Source of the DNA: Cladobotryum mycophilum
Lineage: Eukaryota > Ascomycota > Sordariomycetes > Hypocreales > Hypocreaceae
Direction: 5' to 3'
DNA: 64,000 nucleotides
NCBI GenBank assembly: GCA_036429605.1
Contig: JAVFKD010000015.1
Coordinates: 953,421-1,017,420 of the forward strand
Shown piece by piece: positions 1-18,900 of the stretch. Each line of letters begins with the position of its first letter. The stretch's first letter is position 1. The notes beneath the pieces are model-generated. The model had not been told where the DNA came from. It worked only from the letters and a program-made list of their open reading frames with translations, and did no database searches. A program made the translations under genes and the position numbers.

Positions 1-627
1 CCAGGCGTCACCAACATGTTAATTAAGTCACAAAAATTTGTTAACCAAGGCCACATTCCAGTTTATAGCATAATATACCATCATAAAAGCCAGGTGTACG
101 CACAGGTTCATTCACTCAATCTGCTATGGTTGTGCATCAGCGTCCGCTACCATACCAGTTGCTAGACCACATGGCAGCGATGAAACACAATACATACAAT
201 ACAGATCGCTGATCACGGTATTCTCAGCAAGGGTCAGCCTCTAATTAGATAAGCACAAGAGGCGACTCCGAGGTAACTGTAGGCCGGGTTGGGTACTCAT
301 GTACGCACATGCTACTTCACGAGCACCAAGTCACATACAGGGACGTGTCTGGATATCGCATCAAAATACCACACAAGGTATACGATCACACTGGCTGCAG
401 AGATGGATAGGTATGAATTTTGGGTATCACTTAACCCGAGTGCTTCTTTCATTTGGGCAGCATTGTCCAGCTGCGCGTGTAATATACATCCCGACTATGG
501 TGTAAAGCAAAGTTCTCAGTGTAACGCCATAATTATCCCCCAAAACCATGAACCTATCATAGCAAAGCAAAAAGAAGTCGTGAGTCCATCACCAGAATTA
601 TTCCACCGTCAACCCCATAACCCAAGT
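1..627. other. Gene-free flank downstream of histone H3
   Basis: No coding region is supported here. The long forward frame overlapping positions 289-1035 is the antisense shadow of histone H3. The part nearest 628 is expected to hold the 3' UTR of H3. Nothing else is recognisable. Confidence 0.6.
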
Positions 628-3120
<2,493 letters not shown>

Positions 3121-6100
3121 GCATATTTGCATGTTTGGTTATGATATCTGGACGCGTTGGCGTGGTGTGAAATATTGTGTTGCTTCATGATTATGGGAAT
3201 TGCTCTTTTACTTCGTTCTGGTGTTACGTGTACCATACTGGAAACGGGCGGGTCTACAAATGGGGATAATGGGAAACTTGCTCTGGTGGCGTGTCGCTGC
3301 ACTGAGCCCAATCATCTAAACGCGTATTTTTCATCTGTAAACATTGTGAAATCCCTTCATTATTGAAGTTCTGGACTTATTGCATGTGTTGTCACGTCAC
3401 ATTCATCACTTATGTTTTATTTTTAATTTCCCTTACCCGCAGTCGTGCTGAGTAAATCACTACGCTTACTTCCGATGTTGACTCGTCGATTTGTGATCGG
3501 CAATGGTGATGGCGCCATGCTTGTTAGTATTCTTTTTGAACATCCATGGCTCCTGCGTCTGTATTAGCCGATATCTGCAGATCTCACATTTAATACGTCA
3601 AATATACAATCAAGGCTACTGAACGTATTCGGATTCGATCGAGCAAAAATAAAAATAAAATAGCTTTTGGCCCGATCGGTTAGTTTGATGCTGATGCAAG
3701 ACTTGAATATGGCCAGCTCAAGTCATCGAGTCGCTCATATGATTCAATTCGCACACAGACTAAGCATGTAGTCATACCTCGGAATGTCCAATAGAATAAG
3801 AACAACTCCAACCTATTAATTGTAACTTCAGGCTCTAACTTCAGGCTCTCACTTCAGATAGGTCTGTCTCTTCTGCAGGTCATCTCGCACGAGTCACATT
3901 GCGCGTGTTCTGGTACTGTAACACACTAATCACCACACTGAAAGCATAATGTAACAGTCTACATGGTCAAATGAAGTGTTATTTTCATGTGGAGTTTTCA
4001 TAGAGAGCATGGCTGTGCTCCTCGTTTGCTCCATCGTTGAGTCGATTTCGACCGGTGCTTGGCTCACCGATTTCGGACACCATGCTACCAAGCACACTTC
4101 AAAATGCATCGCGTAGCTAGCGGCGGCCTACTACATGTAAGTGCCAGCGTGGTGTCTCCCCTGGTTCGTGGGGTGTTTGAGTGATAGCTTTCTCCACGTG
4201 TACAGAGCATCTATCTAGTGGCTAGGCCGTGGTTCATCCCTTAACCAGAGCCAGTTGATCCACAGTTGATGGACAGAGAAACAAAAATTTTCAGCAGGGC
4301 TCGTATATTCACGTCTCAATCCATCGGAAATGCACAATATTGGAGTAAAAGTTTCCCGCATGAGGCTCCATACTGATAACTAGCTGGCTGGCTTAATGCA
4401 GAATGCCATGTTGGGCTGAGGCTGAGGCAAGATGGCATCCGCATTGAATAGACTAAGGCTTGCAGAATCCACGTGGACGAAAGCTAAATTTAGGCCTTAC
4501 TGGTGATCTGCAGCAGTGTGTACGGGTGAGAGCGATCCGGGCGGGGCTTAGGAGCCACCGACCACGGATCTAGACGCTGAGAGAGTATGGACAAGACAGT
4601 TGGTAATGGCGACCAGAAGGGCTAGAACTGAAGAAATGGATATCGACGGCAGGATGTAGAACCTCAATTATTGTATGCATAGGAACCTAGTCCCTGTATT
4701 GATAGGGTGGTGGTGATGAATTTGCGTCTAGGCACTATGCGGACTGCGGACAACACACACACTCCGGATATGGCCAGGTGACACAGGAGCACAAGGTTGT
4801 AAAAATTCTTCAGTTTTTGTATCCCACGCACTGCAAAATTTGCAGGTAAGGAAATTATAAACGGCCCAAAAACGCCGAAGTCATATGCAAGAGCAAGGGC
4901 GATGGCCATTTTTTTGACCAACATAGCTGAGCACTTTTGATATGCCATGCTGGTCTGGCTGAGAGGCATCCAAGTTGATTGGGTTTATGGCTGGCCTCGG
5001 GTAGTGGGGGTTCATGGCCCAGAATGCACTAGAAACTACCTATGTAGTAGTCGGAAATGCAAACTCTGGAGAACCAATATTTGGGAATAGATGACGGAAA
5101 AGGTTGACTGACTGATGGGGCCATTAATTGATTGACTCACACCCTCCTCTCAAAATGCCAGGGCCGAATGCTTTCGGGCTGGAGTGCTGGAACAAATGGA
5201 GCTATCCATTCCTCCGGAACAAGAGTGCGGCAATGCGCACCAAACCGTTGGATACCGAGACCAGCCCGAAGTTCCCCGGAGACGGGCTCGACGGGTTCGA
5301 CGGCCTGTCAGCGGGTCACGAGATGCTGCATTTCCACTGGAGTTTTTATTTACTACCGCGTAAGTAGTACTTTTACATAGAACTACCAATGTGGGTAAGT
5401 TTAATTGATGCCAAGTAATATGAACTGCGGCTATGGTGGTCACCACTAACGCATGGCTCAGGTCGGTATGTTAAACCGGATGCCAGAACTCAGCCTTAAG
5501 CAGACAGTCTTTGCGCGAACTGTTGTTTGTGACCAGACTATTCTCAGCTTGACGCTCGACGCTTGACAATGTCTGGCGTCGCGGAAGGGGAAAAAAGGCG
5601 ATGCAGGCATGCAGCAAAGACCCTGACATACAGATCTCGGCCCCATCGGCTTTGCGCCATCAGCCCGATGGCACGAAGGGGGCCTCCGGGACCTGGAATG
5701 CTTCTTCAAAAATTTCCCCCCAACTGTCTACCAATCGGGGAACTGGTGTAGGAAAATCTGGTTGTCTGGCTTTCCCAAGGCCTGGGTCGCGGTCACTGCC
5801 GCAGGTTAGTGTGGCTGAGGGAGCGAACCGCGGGCTTGAGATATCTCTGATTGGTCCATTTTTGAGGTCGGTGCTTTCCGACAGCCAAGACGGCCTGTCC
5901 GGCCAGCTCACAAACGTCTCCGTTAACCGGTGCCGACGAATATGCATGAAGAAAATTTTTAGCCCTTTTTATGTTACTTCCTTGTACGACAATTAGACAC
6001 ATTTACGGCAAGATTTTTCTTCGTTCACAAACCGGAGATGCAAGAACATGATCGCGCCATGCATGACGTATAATCAAGGTTGTGTAATCTTGCAATCTCC

Positions 6101-7414
6101 TGATGAATGAAAACGTATTAATGAGAAAAAAATGATGGAAGGGGAAGACCGGATATACGGAGCGCACCGGAGAGAATTTGTACTCCTCAGAATTCGTCAG
6201 TATCTGTCATCACTCCCAAGACATCATTGCTCACAAGAGATAAACTGCGACGGCAAGGTCGGAGTTAGGATATTTAGATATTGCGTGGAAATTAATAGAT
6301 TACAGAATATTTTAGTAATCATGATGATGCGGAATACGGAACGTTGAATCATGGCTGAGGGATCATGTGACCCCTCCCTAGAAAATCGTAGACCGTGGCG
6401 GAACGTCGCATTCGCATGTCAAATCAAGCGTGTGGCTGTGGCTTGTCGCCCAAGCTTGTTTTGTGGTTCACAATTTTGCGTCTGATGCGCTCGACAGGGA
6501 TGGGTCCCGATCATCGTGAAGCGCATACGTCACAGACCAAGTTTTTCTGGTCGCACACCCAAGACTCGACGTTCCGGGACACCTCGGCGCCCCACTAGAA
6601 GAACACCAGGACTGGCCGGTACGTATCTATTCCGCGATGCAGACATGAGCGACCCTTATTTGACTGAACTGTATGTAACTAGCACAGCCGACTTGGCATT
6701 TTCGACCTAGCTAGACAAAACAATACCACAAGATTGCTAAGCTGTGATGAAGCCTCCAGAATTGACCACTGATTCAGTCGTTTAAGATGGAGTTCACCAC
6801 TGCCGTAGTAGGGTTCTCCCCTATCCGAACCTCACGGAATGACACCGAAGCGACCAGGACCATCTTCACTGCTGCTCCGCCAACTAAAAGTTTGCATCAA
6901 AGAGATGAATAACTTGGTTCCGTAGCAGGTCGGGCCACTGGCGCAAGATGTAGGAGCCCTGCATTTGGGTTCATGTTTGCATTTCTTAATTGGTAGAGTA
7001 AATTTATGATGCCACCTGGTTAGAGATCCACCCTTGTATGCAGGTATGCGCTACCTAAGCTTATGACAATCATTTCTGCAACTTGCACCGCAAAGAGATG
7101 CCGGCGAGGTACGGAGTACATGACATCCCCAGCTGCTCCTCGGCACCCGACGACTCACGCAACAAGAGCCGGGACCCTAGTCGCCAGTCCAGACTCAATT
7201 TAGCGGGGCCGCATGCATGGTACGTACTTGCGCAGGTCAACCCCCCACCCCCTCCGCCCTTCTGACCTCACACCCCCTCCATTAGTTAAACTCGATGCTA
7301 TGATTCCGTAGGGATGAAGCCGGTAGAACCGGCCGGCTGGCTTATAAAGAGTGTCGCCACCCAGGACCCAAACATCAAGTTGCGATCTCAAAGACTTTCT
7401 AACCTACAATCAAC
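3121..7414. other. Large gene-free interval between H4 and the zinc-finger gene
   Basis: About 4.3 kb without a supportable gene. The first few hundred bases should be the H4 3' UTR and the last part the promoter and leader of the zinc-finger gene. Short open frames (for example 5601-5996 on plus and 5660-5947 on minus) overlap one another, lack recognisable domains and have no convincing splice context. Base composition is ordinary, unlike the AT-rich block. A long regulatory region or unrecognised non-coding RNA is possible but not shown. Confidence 0.5.
7343..7348 (+). promoter_or_regulatory. TATA-box candidate of the zinc-finger gene
   Basis: TATAAA lies 67 bp upstream of the start codon at 7415, just after a C-rich tract (about 7238-7280). 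The position suggests a short leader, but no transcript evidence is available. Confidence 0.45.
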
Positions 7415-9316
7415 ATGATATCTCTTGCTCCTACTTTTGAACACGGGAAGCAATTACAACAACATCAACATCGACATTTCTATCCCAGCCAGCAGTACCA
7501 AGACCAGCAAAACATTTCTTTTGGCTATATAGGCGAATACAGCTTCGATTTTACTTCTCCAGCGCAACCGCCTCCATCAGATTTTGGCGCTGCGACTGCC
7601 TTTCTCAGCGGCAACCAAGACGACCCAATGCATCCTGATACATGGGGAAACATCAACCAGTTTACACCAAGGTTCGGACGCTTCTCGCATCAACGTGAAT
7701 CGTCTCTCTCTTCCCTCGGATCGACTGGACCAGCATCACCTTATACCCAACATCTCTCAAATCCACAGATCGCCATAACCGACTCTACTGGAGACGCATT
7801 GATGGAAATGCACACCCACGAGATGAATATTAACCCTGGTGGTTCCTATTACCAACAGCTCCCAAAACCTCTGGATTCGTACCCAGGCTACCATAATCTC
7901 GATAACACCGCCGTTACTGAGATGGCATATCCAGTAACAATTCCTGGCCCTGCACCAAACCACAGGCAGCGAGTGGATCGCAGCCTGCTACCTGCACCTG
8001 AATTTGCCAGCGGCTCAAATCGATCGCATCCAGCTTCGGTGGCAAGTTCTATCGCTGGTGACTCACCTGCGACCCCTACCGTCGGAGAACTAGATCCCGT
8101 CGATAGGCGAAGACAAGGTAGACATCAATCATCAACATCAGCCCCAGGCAGCGAAGACTCATTTATTTGGCTTGCAGGTCACCACGCTCCAAAGCTCGAC
8201 CGAACAATGACGGACGTTTACGTAGATGAGCTCTACAGCCCAAACTTCACCATCACATCATCTTCATCGCCACAGCAAGCTAATGTCGCAGCCGTATCCA
8301 ACAACGATGTCTTCAACCAGCGCATCAATGCAGCGAATACCCAGCATCTGAGCACTGTTCGCCACTCACCATCATCTACTGCCTCTCGAGATATTTCACC
8401 TTTCCGACACGGGTCGCCATTGGCTCCCTCTCCAGTACATGACTGGATCAACCAGGGCAACGTCTCGTTCAACTCTGCGCAGAGAATGCGCGAACAAAAC
8501 AAGGCTCGACAAGATGCACAGCTCGCACAGCAGCAGCAGCAGCAGAAGATGAACTCGGGAACACCTCAGACCATATCTCCAAAAGATGCCATGCTGGAGT
8601 TCAACGATACGGAAGAAGAGACACAGTTCCCATTATTCCCCCAGAATACCCCCGATTTTGGGATGGACCACCTGGCTGGTGTTATTAACGGCGCAAACAG
8701 CTTTGGCAACGGCAATCAGATCAATTATACGCAGTCGCAACTGCCAACAGGAGTTCAAGTGCCTCAGCGATACCCGTTCATTGCTCAGCCACATGTGACT
8801 CATGATACGCCGATGCAGAGAGACAGCTCCAGAGATTCAAATTCTACACGAGCAAGCAGTCAGACAACTCCGGTTCAAAGGCGTCCCGTTAGCGTTGGTG
8901 CAGATAGCGGAACATACACTTGCACGTATCATGGATGTACCCTTCGATTTGAGACGCCTGGTCTCCTACAAAAGCATAAACGTGAGGGCCACAGACAAAC
9001 TCATAATTTGGGAGGTGCGCGCCCACATCATGATTTGGGCATGACATCTAGTCTCATCAACAGCCAAGCTGGCCCTCATCGATGTGACCGCATCAACCCA
9101 AGCACTGGCAAGCCCTGCAACACAGTTTTTTCCCGACCTTATGACCTGACACGACACGAGGACACGATTCACAACGCCCGAAAGCAAAAAGTGCATTGCA
9201 GCCTATGTACCGAAGACAAAACCTTCAGCCGAGCAGACGCCTTGACACGACACTACAGGGTGTGCCACCCAGATGTGGAACTGCCTGGCAAGCATCGCCG
9301 ACGAGGTGGCTCTTAA
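7415..9316 (+). CDS. C2H2 zinc-finger transcription factor, Rpn4-like
   Basis: A single uninterrupted 633-codon frame; the ATG context is caacATG. The first ~500 residues are low-complexity and rich in S, P, Q and N, with a six-glutamine run at about 372-377, as in activation domains. Three C-terminal fingers follow: finger 1 from C503 (C-x4-C, H-x4-H), finger 2 from C557 with a widened Cys spacing, and finger 3 from C595 (C-x2-C). The stretch FSRPYDLTRHEDTIH and the finger KTFSRADALTRH closely resemble the paired fingers of yeast Rpn4, the activator of proteasome genes; the protein ends in a basic RRRGG tail. I infer a nuclear regulator of proteasome or stress genes. A different C2H2 factor of the same fold remains possible. 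The AROM gene downstream is convergent. Confidence 0.8.
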   Translation: MISLAPTFEHGKQLQQHQHRHFYPSQQYQDQQNISFGYIGEYSFDFTSPAQPPPSDFGAATAFLSGNQDDPMHPDTWGNINQFTPRFGRFSHQRESSLSSLGSTGPASPYTQHLSNPQIAITDSTGDALMEMHTHEMNINPGGSYYQQLPKPLDSYPGYHNLDNTAVTEMAYPVTIPGPAPNHRQRVDRSLLPAPEFASGSNRSHPASVASSIAGDSPATPTVGELDPVDRRRQGRHQSSTSAPGSEDSFIWLAGHHAPKLDRTMTDVYVDELYSPNFTITSSSSPQQANVAAVSNNDVFNQRINAANTQHLSTVRHSPSSTASRDISPFRHGSPLAPSPVHDWINQGNVSFNSAQRMREQNKARQDAQLAQQQQQQKMNSGTPQTISPKDAMLEFNDTEEETQFPLFPQNTPDFGMDHLAGVINGANSFGNGNQINYTQSQLPTGVQVPQRYPFIAQPHVTHDTPMQRDSSRDSNSTRASSQTTPVQRRPVSVGADSGTYTCTYHGCTLRFETPGLLQKHKREGHRQTHNLGGARPHHDLGMTSSLINSQAGPHRCDRINPSTGKPCNTVFSRPYDLTRHEDTIHNARKQKVHCSLCTEDKTFSRADALTRHYRVCHPDVELPGKHRRRGGS

Positions 9317-10764
9317 TGCCTGACGAGTTGCTAAGGTGTTGTGCAGGCATGCGACAACCCAGCTACATCGTGCTTGGGTGTGAGAATGGATAGGCGGGGA
9401 ACAGCCCATAGCTGAGTTGTCTGGAAGCTCCCAGAAGCAAGACTGGGATGATGCGACATGACGTTGTCGGCATTCAAGGTGGGGAAGAGGATGTTTGTTT
9501 TGACAGCGGGCCACTCAAGGGTCGATGACTGGGTTCTAGGGGAAACCAATCCAACTTCGTTGGACTGGCAGTTGCAAACTTTGCATCCCTTGTCCCCCGA
9601 TCCGAGTGGAGTCCTTTAAGTGGGCCCCAGGGTCCTCCTGCACCTGCAGGGTCCTGGTTGGTGTGCACCAACAGCGGTGACGTCACACATACCTCCATCA
9701 CTCCACCTCTGACATCACCCTCCTCCGTCAGATTGCTGCCCTGAGGGTCTGTCTTGGCAAGAACAACCTCCTTTTTTGAGGGACTGAGATGACGACAATG
9801 ACGAATGCCTACTGTCATCAAGAGACGCCTAGCCTCCTACCCTGACGCATTCCCGCCATGGTTTGCGATCATGATGTTTCATCTCGCAGCCCTGACACCA
9901 CCCCACAGCCGAACTGTGATTCATCGACGACGTTATGCGATACGATAATGATACATACTTATTATTTATTTATTTACTTTCCTTTTCTTCCTAGTTTCTT
10001 TCATTTCACGGTTGGCTGTTATTGCCCTGTTTTTAGCTTTGACTTGTTCTTTGTCTAATCTTGTACAACTACATCATGTGGGAAAGCGTCGTGCTAGGTT
10101 CAAACGGATTGTTTACATCATATATGTCTTTTTACTATCAACCTTTGGACGTTTCACCTATGTTATTTCTATCTTCTTTCTGGCAAAAAATCTGGCAATT
10201 GAATGCGAATGGAAATCGCCAAAATGCGTTTGTACTACTCACAGCATGGTGGATATTTCTCTTTTTCTTTCTCTTTTTATATATACTTGTCTTGCGAGAC
10301 AGGAGCGGATTAGATAAAAAACGCATCATATGTACCAATAAAAATGTACTTTAAATAGTCATCATAAATATACGAGTTTCTATATTACTTTATTCCGTTA
10401 GCATTGTATAACCGCCTGCCTGAACACATGACGCTACTTGTGCCACTGTTCCAAATCTAGGCCTAATATCAATGAAGCCAGTTGACCTTACCTTAGTAGC
10501 ATAGTGAAATTTGTTGCTTGAGCTATTTCGTGCCGTTTTGTACAGGAGCCAGGGGTGTGATCATTAAAGGGAGATATGAAATGGTCTACGATGATATGCG
10601 TCACTAACAGAGTGAACAGACTACGCCAAGGTTTACAGAACAATTATTCTCTAGGTAGGTGATAGCTTGATTTTGTGCAATTGATAAAAATGTTGAGTCT
10701 CGATGGCGCTTCAAGTCAAGAATTGGCAATCTGCCATGCAAACGAGTTCATTGTATACCACATA
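9317..10764. other. Convergent intergenic region between the zinc-finger gene and AROM
   Basis: About 1.45 kb holding the 3' ends of both convergent genes. A T-rich stretch (about 9960-10330) has short frames encoding hydrophobic, Phe/Leu-rich peptides, which is what T-rich UTR sequence produces by chance. No gene is supported. Confidence 0.6.
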
Positions 10765-15514
<4,750 letters not shown>

Positions 15515-15983
15515 TGTGACAATTAAGGCAGCGACTGCGCTACTAGCCTGTGTGTCAATAACGCTGCGTCTGAATGATGCGAACGAGGGAGTATGTTTAC
15601 ATTGGACTGACTACTAGGTACCTAGGAAGGGTAATTATTCAATTGTCCAGTGGGGGAGGCGCTAAGAGCATTCATTTATCATTTATCGGCCAATGACCCC
15701 GATATCGGTATTTAACAGAGGCCCTTGGGCATTCATGCATGACAGGTGCTTACCTACTTACATAGTGTTCCACCTGGCATACGTGGTGAGTCAGAAAACA
15801 AGTTAGGCATTGAGAATACATTCTCATTTGTCATTCCCCTTATTTTCAATCTCTTGATCCATCTTACTATAGTCCTTTATTATATACCCTGCACAAACAT
15901 TGAATTACAAGTACAAACTTTCTCAAGAAGCATAAATAGTTTAGATAACGATGAGCTGCCGACCTTTTTTTAGAGCGAGCACA
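15515..15983. promoter_or_regulatory. AROM promoter / RasGAP downstream interval
   Basis: About 470 bp between the AROM start and the end of the upstream RasGAP gene, both on minus. It must hold the AROM promoter and the RasGAP 3' UTR. It contains one perfect general-control site (15787-15793). No gene is seen. Confidence 0.6.
15787..15793. promoter_or_regulatory. Candidate Gcn4/CPC1 cross-pathway control site
   Basis: TGAGTCA matches the palindromic TGASTCA recognised by Gcn4/CPC-1/CpcA. It lies 273 bp upstream of the AROM start codon, a sensible place because fungal aromatic synthesis genes are known targets of amino-acid cross-pathway control. A 7-mer can occur by chance, and it also lies close to the end of the neighbouring gene. 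Confidence 0.45.
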
Positions 15984-18900
15984 TTAATCATGGAAGAGGG
16001 GTGAATGTCTTACCTCAATTAACTTCTCCGTCAAGTCAAAGCATTCCCTTTTGACGTCTTCCATCAGCCCATGATATGAGGACCGCCAAAGTCCACTGAA
16101 ACCCATACTATTTAAAGCCTCAGTAAGGGGTTTTGTTGAGCTCATCGCACTGGAATACTCGGCGTCGGATGTTATGGTTTGAAGCAGTGTATGTGCTGCT
16201 TCCAGAGCAACCGAGTTTTGACCGTGGAGAAGGACATCCTCAAGAATGGATGGTATAGTGCCGCATCTGGTTTTTATGAGCTTGAGAGTTCCAGCCAAAA
16301 ATCTAGCAGCAAAACTTACAGTTTTTTAAAGACGGCAGGGCGTGATAATGCAAGCTCATTCAGCCATTGGAGGCTCTGAGCCTGAACACTCTCTTCCAGA
16401 TACTGGAAATCCACTAATTCTATGGCAGATATAAGTAAAACGTCTCGATCTCGTATCTTGTTCATGTGTCGACGGCTGGTGGTATTAGTGACATCGTTCT
16501 CGATTTTGTCAAGATTAATGCCGGCCATCCAGAGGCCATCCCTCAAGTCTTCATGGCCCGCACTTCGTGCTTGAATAAGTGCAAGATATGGTGAAGCATG
16601 CGTTACAGGACTCATGTCCGCCCGCGATACACCATCTACCCAACTTGACATGTCAAAGAAACAAGATAGGACGCGGATGGCCGTCAGTCTTGTAACAGTA
16701 TCAGCGAGACCTCTTACTAGACAGGCGCAGACTGCGAAATGAAAGTTCTCCTGATCAAAATGGATACCGTATGCATCATCAAGTGGTAGAGCAGCATCTT
16801 CTAACTGGTTTCGACTCTGCAAGAGGAGAGGAACCATTTTTTCGCCCCTTACCTTGCCTATAGTGCCAATATTTGTTAGAATGGCTTCTAGAAATTGCGC
16901 AGTGCAGTTGAAGAGGCTTGCTGGAACAAGTCGCACCAAGGACATTGCCAGCCAAAATAGCTGAAGCCCATATCGTGATGCAGAAGGAAGCTTAGCCATC
17001 ATTTTGGAAAGCGATGTGATGATGGAGACAAGCATCTCACTATTACCGTCCTCCCCAAACTGGCTTACACTATTCCGCAAAGCAACCAAAACTTGGTAGA
17101 GGAGGTCATCATCCACTTCTTCACGTGCTAAGTAGCCCATCACTGCGAACGCCCGTGGTTGAACAGCAGGGTTGGTCTGAAACGCAGTACTGGCGACTAA
17201 GCTCATCCAACGGGATCGCCACATGTTGGACATATCGGTGGAGGGGGCCGCTATAGAACATATCTCAAATAGCAGAGCTGCTAGATTCTCAGTAGCAGTC
17301 AACGTTGGCCCTGAATCATGTGCAGTGGAGACAGATGCTCCATCTCGTGCTAAGGAAGTTGAAGACGAGAAAATGTCGCTTCGTGGCTCGCAAAGTAGGT
17401 CGAGGTTAGCCCGTAGCTTAATCAACTTCGTATCATCCAGAGTAAAGGCCGTGCAGGCAGCATGAATGGAGTTCACGAGCAACTTGTAAACAAGCAGCCG
17501 TACACTTTGATCGCCGGTGTTTGCTAGCATTGTCACTATGTGAAAAATCTCCGGAAGGAACAACTGAGACTGAACACCGCTATCGAAAGACAAGGCTAGA
17601 CAAAATTGTAGAAGTATGCATATTTCTGTCCATACTGGATTGTCCTGGAGATGTCTTGTTGGCCGAAGAGAAGAGCGGTTGAGGGCTTTACGGAGCCGTG
17701 AAAGAATTTTCCCCCGAAGTGTGATAGTGCCAATGCCGATTACTACTGGAGATATGAGTTCCAATGTTTCTTCTTGAATGCCGTAGCTTAATGCTGTCTT
17801 CATAAGCTCGTCTATGAATATATCAAGGAGAACTTCATCCCGCGATATCGGAGGCAAGATAAAGTGTTCCAGTGGGAAAGTAAGGCTCTGATCTAGCACG
17901 ATGAGATCAATCAATTTTCGGAAAAGAGTGGCAACCTTCTCTCTTCCCTTGTCGCCATCCGTTTCACTTGTCAGAACATGAGATCGAAGACCAGATATCC
18001 ACGGCGCCATGTATGCCAGACTGAGTGGCTTCTGTTCCTCCGGAAAGCTCTCCCAACCAACAAAGAACTCAGTCAAGAAATCAGAAGTGAGTTGGGGCTC
18101 TGTGTTAGCCAAAGCCTGGCTAATCTCGACCACAAATCTTGTAGGATCTATGGGCACAGATATATCTAACAATGGGTTGTCAGAATATTCAGACATCTCG
18201 GTGGCATACCACTTGTTACGTACCTGCAGCACACAATAGTCTGGCAGCAGTGCCAAACTTGAAAGCTCGACAAAGCGCTCCTAATAGATTGTAGGATGCC
18301 AGTCGTAGTGAACGATCAGAGCTCAGCATGTTGGTTAGAGCCAGATTGAGCAATGTACCGGGTACATCTTGGGGTCGCATTAATCGTTCAAAAGGCTTGT
18401 AGGTTCTGCCATCCTTACCATACTTGCTCTTGGCGCTGCGGATTGTTTGAAGCACGTCCGATTTTTTAGGGCTTGTGAAGCACATAATGATCTTCCCACC
18501 ATCAGCTCGAAGACCAAATGCTGAATCGTCTTCGGTCTGTATCGTTGTTGCTGCTTCGTCAACTTCTCCCAGTCGGAAGATATCATTCACCGTACTGTTA
18601 AGGCGGAGACCAGAGAGGACGTCTTGCTTCATTGTTGTTGTTACTTGAACAAATTGACTTCCAACTTTGATAACAACTTCAACCTTTCCTTTTGACTTTG
18701 AGAGTCTAGTAACTGGCTGGAACATGTACCGTGTATCTGTAACAACACTGATGGTCTCCTTTGGAAGATGCAATTGACTGAGATGGAAATGCGTTTGTAG
18801 ATCTTGCAAGCTTCCGATTAAGTGGTATTCTACGTTTTTTGGGTGGAAAACGCTATGCTCTGTCTTTGTTGTGACACGCAAGAGGCGACGGAAACACCTT

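Noticed and set aside
4195..4270. tRNA-like GGTTCATCCC T-arm
   Set aside because: No matching acceptor, D or anticodon stems could be built around it.
5601..5996. 131-codon frame in the H4-zinc-finger gap
   Set aside because: Overlapped by equally long minus-strand frames, no recognisable motif, no splice context.
10012..10317. Hydrophobic 101-codon frame resembling a membrane protein
   Set aside because: Lies in T-rich 3' UTR sequence, which encodes Phe/Leu/Ile by default; two frames overlap with the same character.
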